Assembly: GCA_037893245.1 (NCBI GenBank)
Contig: JBAIAA010000020.1
Location: 1,116,001-1,180,000 of the forward strand
Origin: Crossaster papposus
Lineage: Eukaryota; Echinodermata; Asteroidea; Velatida; Solasteridae
Direction of reading: 5' to 3'
DNA length: 64,000 bases
Below the pieces are notes generated by a model. That model did not search any database, was not told the DNA's origin, and was given only the letters and a program-made list of their open reading frames with translations. A program made the translations under genes and the position numbers. How positions within the stretch are numbered: position 1 is the stretch's first letter; each line of letters opens with the position of its first letter. Shown here piece by piece: positions 57,604 to 64,000 of this stretch.

Positions 57604-57953
57604 CTGCCAGACACGGTTCACACTCCGTCATGTTTATCAGCCCTTCCTCATTACTAATCGTCCCCCGGGGACACGCCGCAGGTTCCGTCGTGCCCTGGGG
57701 CAGTAGTAACTAGCTGTGCACATCCCGGCATCCGAACCTTGGTTAGGCGCGGCCCTCTCGGCCCTAATCCGACAGAAGTAGCCCGCCGAACAGCGGGTGT
57801 TGGGGTAATAAAGTCAGTCCAGGCTGGCCGCAGTGGTAGCTGCCCAGGCAGGGGGCGCACTGCTCCCAGCTAGCCAGGCCCGTGGCGTTGTTGAAAGTAC
57901 CAATAGGGCAGGGGTACTCAGTGGCGGCTGGGTTCCGTTAGGGCAGTAGTGAC
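57604..57953 (-). pseudogene. GCC2/GCC3 exon 4 (duplication copy 2, exon B), three frameshifts
   Basis: Same as exon 6, with both shared shifts, plus a one-base loss near 57928 (ggcggctggg against ggcggcgtggg) that breaks the frame right after CPNGT. It also changes CTAGYYC to CTASYYC. Confidence 0.82.
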
Positions 57954-57967
57954 CTGGTTTAATAATT

Positions 57968-58799
57968 ACATGGATTAATAAAAACAGCAGTAATATAATA
58001 TGACCAAAGTATTAATTCACATGTTCAGTCCACAAGAATGGTCCTCTTACCACGAGTCTCGCCTACTTTCACGATTACCCTATTTTAAAACTTGACCTCA
58101 AATGACATTTTACCAAAGTATATTACCATTACATGCAAGTTTCTATATTGCATCTATGATTTGATTGCAAACGAGGCCAATTTTACAATTACATTTACAA
58201 CCCTTTTTTACAACTTAACCTCAAATGACCATTTGCTTCAGTACTTGACCTTTGAAAAGACCACCATGTAAAAATGACAATATTGCATGTACAACCCAAG
58301 TTTGTTTGCAATTAAACTGAGTTTTAAAATGAGACAAGTTTTGCAATTCAAGCCGATTTAGAACTTGAACTTTGACCTCAGTACTTTACCACAACCATGA
58401 TATTGCATCCATGACCCAAATTTGATTGGAATTAGATTTCAATACATACGACCAATTTTTTCAAAACTTTAACCAAATTGATGGATACATACGAACGAAC
58501 ATCGTACATAAATAGTGAGTGCATGGTCTCTAAACTTCGCTCAGGCGAGATAAAATAAGACAGATCTGGGCAGAAAGGGCTAAATTGGCCTCGGGGTGTA
58601 TTGTGAGCTTTTTAGATTTTGATTATTTATATTCCTTAAAATGTCCATCTTGCTACAATTTCACATCAAAATTTCGTGTATTTGCGGTGATTTTTTTTTA
58701 AAATCAAAATCGGGAAGGTATTAATACGGTACTAAGAAAACATCTGGATCAAGAAAAACAACTACATGTATGTCTAACAGGTTCAGTTTTTCTACATAC
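57968..58799. other. Intron with a dispersed repeat
   Basis: 58080-58440 repeats motifs such as cttgacctcaaatgacc and catctatgacccaa, related to 50600-50720. No gene. Confidence 0.5.
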
Positions 58800-59021
58800 C
58801 TTCAGGGCATATGTAGGCCGTGTAGTTTACTATAGGCCTGTCAGTGTCATCACAGTAGAACCCTTCAGGGCAAGTCTTGCAGGTCCACTATTCCGGATCA
58901 TCCTGGTACGTTCCTGCCGGGCAGGGCACTTTGTCATCCACACCTTCCTTGCAGTAGTAGCCTGGAGGGCAAGGGTAGTCTAAGGGCTCACGCACAATCT
59001 GACCGCCGGGGCAGTAGAAAC
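58800..59021 (-). pseudogene. GCC2/GCC3 exon 3, nonsense codon
   Basis: Acceptor CCATTAG and donor GTATGT, phase 1 at both ends. It reads FYCPGGQIVREP, CPPGYYCKEGVD and CPAGTYQDDPE, then TAG (58888-58890), then WTCKTCPEGFYC and ICPEG. The stop is in frame and flanked by good module sequence, so a single base change (for example GAG to TAG) explains it. Confidence 0.85.
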
Positions 59022-59049
59022 CTAATGGGTTTAAAACAGAAACTATTAC

Positions 59050-59175
59050 ACTAGGAAAGGACATGGTGTGATTTTGCATTCAAAACGGACACGGCCATTA
59101 GCAGGATTTATCAAATTCACATCCAAATGCTTTAAATTCACATCCTTGATCAAGTCGTAAAAATCTAAATTTACA
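59050..59175. mobile_element. Partial copy of the CACTAGGAAAGGGC MITE
   Basis: Shares cactaggaaagg, catggtgtgattttgcattc and caaattcacatcca with 16645-16948. The right end is not seen. Confidence 0.65.
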
Positions 59176-59626
59176 TCCAGTTGTGAAAACACTTTTGCAC
59201 CTTAAATCATGGCAAATATTTTTGGGAAGGTTTTCTTTTTATTTTTGGCACTTAAGTGCTATCAGTCTTCACTCGAGTTGAGTTGAGTCGACTTGAGTCT
59301 TCTGCCTGCAATAGCAAAAGCGAACGCGAATTTGTGATGTCACTTGCCGTTTTTACGTTGCAAAAGAAATAACAAATGATGAACACATTTTAACTTCACA
59401 AAGCCCTCGCTGCCAACATTTGCCGAAGTCAAATTCGTTCGGCATTCGCTTAATACACGATAAGTATGAACTGGCCTTAACTCGAGCCTGCAATGTTTAT
59501 ATTCAGTGAGCTAGTTCGAGATTGCTGCAGTATTCAACAGATGCAGACGGGTGCTAACTTTATGAAGGGTTGCGAGGTGTAGAAGACCAGGAGAGTTAAA
59601 TGATCGTTTCTCCATCATCGACCTAC

Positions 59627-59806
59627 CTCGTGAGCAGTTCCCTTCAGGATAAGCCAGTCCACTAGCCCCACAGTACTGTCCCCCGACGCACTCCAGGCAG
59701 TAAGTGATGTTTTTCGCCCTCCGGGAAGGCAGGTAGGTGCCTGGGGGGCAATCCTCCTCAGAGCTGCTGCCGGCGACGCAGTAATGGCCGGAGCTGCACT
59801 CATTAC
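59627..59806 (-). CDS. GCC2/GCC3 exon 2
   Basis: Open exon from acceptor CTGTGCAG to donor GTAGGT, phase 1 at both ends. It reads NECSSGHYCVAGSSSEED, CPPGTYLPSRRAKN and CLECVGGQYCGASG. Confidence 0.88.
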
Positions 59807-60577
59807 CTGCACAGAAAGACATATCAAGGGATATTAGTTGTTGTTGCTTGAAAATCTCAAAGTTGCAATGAATATACTAGAAACAGGTTCATTTCAAACA
59901 AGAGCATGAGGAACTCAGTAACACTAGCCTTGAATACAAGGATGAGCATGTGCTGTTTCAGCCTCCACGCCTTGTACTGACAGGGCGATCGCTGCCCACG
60001 GTCGGTTCCACACACCATGCGCACACATGATGCACACATTGCTTCTGTACCGTGCCATGTACATGTAGTACGTGTGTACATGAACCTCGTATCGCCCTCT
60101 CGTAAGAGTCGCAGCCTGGTGCTCTGAAAGAGCAAGGCCTTGACGATACCGTTACTTCCGGGTTTGATGTTTTTCTTTATTTCCCCCGTACTTCGAGGGA
60201 ATGTGGAAAAGGGGGGTGGGTATGCAATTTATGCCGCTATGAAAATGTATATAGTCAACGGCCAACCATTGAAAAATGGTTGCTTTGATAATACAATGCT
60301 GGTGTGTCGTGTTTTGAAAAAAAGCATGGCGTAGTCCACTTGAGAGCCAATCAGATAACGTGCGAGTGAAAACAAAACATAACTGCAAATCCCAGAAGTA
60401 AATGGTAGCATCAAGGCTGTTGACCATAGTCAACTCCCAAACAGATGGTTTCATCATTGCATGCACAGTGGCTGTGTGGGCTTTTAAAAAAAATCGTATG
60501 TGGTGATCAGGGTTCACTGAATGCAGAGAATGGCTGTTATCGCTGGGCATTACCCTCTTTCACTTTTCATCACTTAC
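59807..60577. other. Intron, nothing recognised
   Basis: No gene supported. A small hairpin (aaccattgaaaaatggtt) lies near 60263-60281. Confidence 0.45.
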
Positions 60578-60697
60578 CTCCGGTCCCTGTTGGCTTATTG
60601 GTGGTGGAGCCGTGAGTGCAGTAGTAACCAGCGGCGCACTTGCCCTGGGCGTGTCTAGGCCATTGGTGTCACAGTACATACCCAGGTCACCATTGTT
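60578..60697 (-). pseudogene. GCC2/GCC3 exon 1 (first visible), one frameshift
   Basis: Donor GTAAGT is good. It reads GDLGMYCDTNGL, then shifts at a C run near 60645, then KCAAGYYCTHGST and TGTG. The acceptor at 60698-60699 (GATGAG) has no pyrimidine tract, so the 5' limit is uncertain. No start codon or signal peptide precedes it. Confidence 0.6.
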
Positions 60698-60699
60698 CT

Positions 60700-62110
60700 C
60701 ATCCGAATAATATTTATATTTTAATTTTTCTAATTTGTGTATTTGGGGTCAATACAAGGACTCCTCACAGAGCCCGACGCAAACCCGACAAAACCCGTTT
60801 AGAGAAATTACCAACTTTTGGCCTGTTAATTTACATCAATATTTACATCAATATGAGCTTGGGGGTTTTCATAACACATTTTCATACACATCGACAATAT
60901 TCTTTTACAAATTCATTTTTTTAACCAAAAGTCACTTGAAAAATGCGACTGGTATCATAATTATCGCCATGCTGCACTGCGCCTCGCCGCTGTAAATACA
61001 CCGACCTACCGGTACGAGAGCGCCGATAGATGGCGCCCTTCTGCACAACCGCGCCTCGATCGTTTACCGTTCAGGCCACTGACCTCTATAGAGGTCAATG
61101 GTTCAGGCCGGTTCATTTGTTGTGGGCGGTGAAAATAGTCTGGTTCCATTGCCTGACCATTTAATTGTGTACATCCAGACGTCGAAATTGTAGTCGCGAA
61201 CGTTAACGATAATACCCGACCGTCAATAGAACGTGTTCGAAAATCTTCAGACATTTTTGGAAATGACAGTTTGTCCAAGGAAAATGTTTTGAGGTAAGCA
61301 AATTGGTGTGCTTACATTTGTTATGAAATTGGGCCCAGGTAAAACAGAACACGAGAACAAAGCTAATAGACCACACGCGAAGTGTCAACTCACCACATTT
61401 CCAATGTTTTTGTTAAATCCATGAAAATGTGATCCAGGATATCAAAATCACTAATAAGCGGGAAATGACAATTCGCGATATGTACATAGTAACATTGGAA
61501 ATTCCATAGGCTTTCTAATCACACCCATCCCTAGTCTGTAACTCGTAACCAATAATTTCTGAGCTAAAGGCTTGTGATGGATGTCATTACAAAGCTTATT
61601 GAATTTCCAATCTTATTATATTTATATCTCTAAAAGTCATTTTCCGACTTATTCTTGATTTTGATGTGCTGGGTCACGGGTATAATATCATTCACGTACT
61701 TTTACAAACTGAACATGCATGTACTGTACAGTACGCGTAGTACGTGTATATATATAGAGTACAGACACAACGCGTATTTCTTTTTGTTGAAGTCACAGTG
61801 CGCGCGTTGCATATTTAATGAGCTAGTTTCATATCTATTGAATGTCACCTGGATACACGTTAAAACACACCCGCGCGAGGATGAAAACAAACACTTTCTC
61901 AATGTTTTTATAAGCAGAAAAAGGGAAAATTCTTTACAAAATAAACGAAGCTATTGGACAAACCCAGCGGGCCTTTGGCTGTGAAAGTGTAAATAAAAGT
62001 AGAAAATGTAAATGGCCGTGTAAGTAAAAAGTTCTTGAAAATCCACAAATGTAATATCTAACTTTGTCTCTTTTAAAACTTTATTTAAAAATGAAGAACA
62101 GACAGACAGC
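60700..62110. other. Spacer between the GCC gene and H2A
   Basis: No coding sequence recognised. It contains the palindrome TGACCTCTATAGAGGTCA (61080-61097). Confidence 0.5.
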
Positions 62111-62114
62111 GGCG

Positions 62115-62125
62115 TTTCTCTCTTG
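62115..62125 (-). promoter_or_regulatory. Histone downstream element (U7 site)
   Basis: The minus strand reads CAAGAGAGAAA, 12 bases after the H2A stem-loop, matching the purine-rich site where U7 snRNA pairs during histone 3'-end cutting. Confidence 0.8.
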
Positions 62126-62137
62126 TAATTATGTGGT

Positions 62138-62153
62138 GGCCCTAAAAAGAGCC
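62138..62153 (-). terminator. H2A 3' histone stem-loop
   Basis: The minus strand reads GGCTCTTTTTAGGGCC: a 6-bp stem (one G-U pair) with a TTTT loop, the form bound by SLBP in replication-dependent histone mRNAs. It lies about 40 bases after the H2A stop. Confidence 0.88.
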
Positions 62154-62192
62154 TTTTGGTTTTGTATTTGGAGGCCAAGTAATTTGTTTGTA

Positions 62193-62570
62193 TTACTTTG
62201 ATACTTTGGCGGTCTTTTTGGGCAGAAGTACTTGCTGGATGTTGGGAAACACACCGCCTTGCGCGATGGTAACTCCACTCATCAACTTGTTAAGCTCTTC
62301 GTCGTTGCGTATAGCAAGCTGCAGGTGTCGAGGGTTAATTCTCGTCTTCTTATTGTCTCGTGCTGCGTTACCGGCCAGCTCCAGGATCCCTGCGGTCAGG
62401 TATTCCATCACGGCTGCCAGGTAGACCGGTGCACCGGCTCCAACCCGATCAGCGTAGTTGCCGCTTCGCAAAAATCGATGAACACGACCCACGGGGAACT
62501 GCAGTCCCGCCCTTGAGGACCTGCTCCTGGCCTTGCTTCTTGCTTTTCCGCTCTTTCCTCGTCCAGTCAT
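62193..62570 (-). CDS. Histone H2A, divergent, replication-type
   Basis: Intronless 125-codon gene. It opens [18 protein letters not shown], then has the histone-fold core [46 protein letters not shown] and [10 protein letters not shown], then [16 protein letters not shown]2A pairs with H2B in the nucleosome. Unusual points against typical metazoan H2A: the acidic-patch Glu equal to human E61 is Gly (EYLTAGILE), RIIPRH is RINPRH, GGVLPNIQA is GGVFPNIQQ, and the RKGN loop is RSGN. The start is fixed by the MTGRGK opening; an upstream frame extension is not supported. CCAAT and TATA-like elements lie upstream and the histone 3' signals downstream, so it is probably an S-phase gene. Confidence 0.96.
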   Translation of the reverse strand: MTGRGKSGKARSKARSRSSRAGLQFPVGRVHRFLRSGNYADRVGAGAPVYLAAVMEYLTAGILELAGNAARDNKKTRINPRHLQLAIRNDEELNKLMSGVTIAQGGVFPNIQQVLLPKKTAKVSK

Positions 62571-62641
62571 CTTGAAGTAATTGGTGGCAGTAGATTGCGA
62601 TCTGCAGTGAAAGTGCCGTACGAGGGGGGTGACGGCACTAG

Positions 62642-62690
62642 TTATAGCGTTTCGGTAGATTGGTCGAAGCACGCCAAGTAGCCAATCACG
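62642..62690 (-). promoter_or_regulatory. H2A promoter elements
   Basis: The minus strand, going toward the gene, has GATTGGCT (inverted CCAAT, about 62681-62688), GACCAATC (62657-62664) and a TATA-like GCTATAAC (62641-62648), about 70-115 bases before the start codon, as in other histone promoters. Confidence 0.65.
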
Positions 62691-63516
62691 CGCGACACAC
62701 TGACTGTACGGTTGAGTGCACCGCATCCATTTTTTGGATGCGTGGAGACAGAGATACATTTTTTGAACGAGGTCTGTCTGTCTGTCTTCAATCTAAGCGA
62801 TGAAATTATAACAGCAAAAACTCAAAGCACCCAAAAACCTTACCTGTTTTCTCAGACGATTTCTGTCATTCCGACGGAGTGTCCCTGTTACCTACCGATT
62901 GACCTGCCTCCACGCTGGCCGCAGATCGGCCGTCATATACCGCATTGAAAACTGTCACGGATTTGTCTGCACGGAGATATGACAAACACATATATTAAAC
63001 ATACATCAAACAATAAACCAATACTTCTCGTAATGGAGACTGAATTAACTGAAACCAGTGCGCGCACAGGTGATGAATAACAAAAGGCTGTGCCGCCATT
63101 TGAAATTCTTACGTGACCTACTGAGGCTAAATTAACAATGACGCCCCATTTGTCAATTTTGTTGTTGGTGGGCACGCGTATAATTGTTTTGGTCAAAGCG
63201 ATATTTTGGTTTTAAAAATTCGATCGCTAAAGTTGGGCGGTGCACTGTCAGCCCTGCTGTGGTATATATCATTGTAATTAAATGATGTACATAACTACTT
63301 TTGGTATCATTGGAAAGCTAACGAATTGCTCTTTACAAGAGTGTCAAACAATAGAACTCCAAATACTACAGAAATACTTTTCTCCGTCATGCCTTTTCAA
63401 GTCACATATTTGTTTTCAAAGGCGACGAGAACAGAATGTTAATGTTGATCTTCTTTTCTCAAAGAAATCAAAGAATGCAAAAGCTATCTCTCCGAATGAA
63501 AACCAAGAAACAAACA

Positions 63517-63551
<35 letters not shown>

Positions 63552-63955
63552 TAGAGCACCCACCTATTTATTATATTCGGTAAACGTCAACAATCCGGTG
63601 TGGTTTTACACATTATTTGTTTTGCCCCAAACGCCGGGTAAACTTGCGTGCCATCCAATGTAACGAAGAGTTCCCGTTTTCAAAAATATGACACAAAACG
63701 ACTGCATAAACAATTGTGTACATGGCCAGGAAATTACCTTTTTTTTTTAACCGAATTAAAAGTAAAAGAAATAGGGGGGGGGGGGGGGGGGAGACAACAA
63801 AAACAGAAGACACATAAAAAAACTAAATGAATAGAGACTAATCTTAATGATTTTATTAATCCGTTCTCCGGAACCCTGGCCAGTTAAAATTCGTATTTAC
63901 CAATAGTAACCGAATTTAACTTTCCAAACTCTACAGAAAACGCTATTGGAATTAA
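62691..63955. other. Histone intergenic spacer
   Basis: No H2B or other gene was found on either strand. Simple repeats: (AAT)n at about 63518-63551 and a G run at 63774-63791. Confidence 0.55.
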
Positions 63956-63976
63956 TCTCTCTTTAAAAAAAGTATT

Positions 63977-63992
63977 GGCCCTGAAAAGGGCC
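63977..63992 (-). terminator. 3' stem-loop of a second histone gene
   Basis: The minus strand reads GGCCCTTTTCAGGGCC, the canonical histone stem-loop, followed by a purine-rich AAAGAGAGA (about 63956-63965). The gene body would lie just right of the window on the minus strand. Its type cannot be told. Confidence 0.85.
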
Positions 63993-64000
63993 GTTCGGTT

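Larger units (their letters stand above)
55641..57967. repeat. Tandem duplication, copy 2 (about 2.3 kb)
   Basis: Second copy of 53323-55642, carrying exons 5 and 4 and a second copy of the mariner part 2 (about 56190-56420). Confidence 0.95.
15110..60697 (-). pseudogene. Multi-exon GCC2/GCC3 (ephrin-receptor-like) Cys-rich gene, disrupted
   Basis: Twenty-three minus-strand exons encode repeated modules with spacing such as C-P-x-G-x-Y-C, CPxGTYxN and GxYC, typical of the GCC2_GCC3 / ephrin-receptor-like domain. Many NxT/NxS sites point to an extracellular glycosylated protein. Exon coding adds up to about 5.4 kb. Almost every exon has a clear AG acceptor and GT donor, and phases match across junctions (mostly phase 1; phase 2 at 52199/51412, 48216/48074, 47949/46877 and 15999/15301; phase 0 at 51256/49813). 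Against a working gene are in-frame stops at 58888-58890, 48065-48067 and 20845-20847, about ten frameshifts, and a MITE inside one exon. No signal peptide, start codon or membrane segment is visible, so both ends are missing or outside the window. A functional gene with many consensus indels is the alternative. Confidence 0.8.

Noticed and set aside
62232..62575. Plus-strand ORFs over H2A
   Set aside because: Antisense shadows of the histone gene.

Overview
The window is genomic DNA from an animal. It holds an intron-rich gene with GT/AG junctions, a replication-type histone gene with the metazoan 3' stem-loop, tRNA-derived SINEs, TTAA-type MITEs, a non-LTR retrotransposon, a mariner relic and a Polinton/Maverick. 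A marine invertebrate (lancelet, hemichordate, echinoderm or similar) is my best guess. The species cannot be fixed from sequence alone.

Layout. Positions 1-14921 are a satellite of about 30.7 units of about 487 bp that runs off the left edge. From 15110 to about 60697, on the minus strand, lie 23 exons of one Cys-rich gene built from GCC2/GCC3 (ephrin-receptor-like) modules, about 1,800 codons. Its splice sites and phases still match, but several exons carry stops, frameshifts or an inserted transposon, so it looks like a recently broken gene or an allele with consensus errors. Its introns are full of mobile and repetitive DNA: SINEs, MITEs, and a nest at 22030-27690 (54-57 bp tandem array, then a LINE, then a DNA transposon, then a 93-copy 21-bp minisatellite). 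A decayed Polinton occupies about 30700-44250. There is also an 11-bp minisatellite at 48608-49424, a hAT-like element, and a 2.3-kb tandem duplication at 53323-57967 that copied two exons. The gene's 5' end is not visible right of 60.7 kb, and its 3' end would lie beyond the satellite.

The Polinton keeps recognisable pieces of a packaging ATPase, a retroviral-type integrase, a protein-primed family B DNA polymerase and several lineage-specific virion-type ORFs. Nearly all are broken. A strong hairpin sits exactly between two convergent Polinton genes. Nested repeats removed the Walker A end of the ATPase.

At the right end, 62193-62570 (minus) is an intact histone H2A with CCAAT/TATA-like promoter elements, a 3' stem-loop and a purine-rich downstream element. 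It is divergent and lacks one nucleosome acidic-patch glutamate. A second canonical histone stem-loop at 63977-63992 shows that another minus-strand histone gene ends at the right edge, so this is the flank of a histone cluster.
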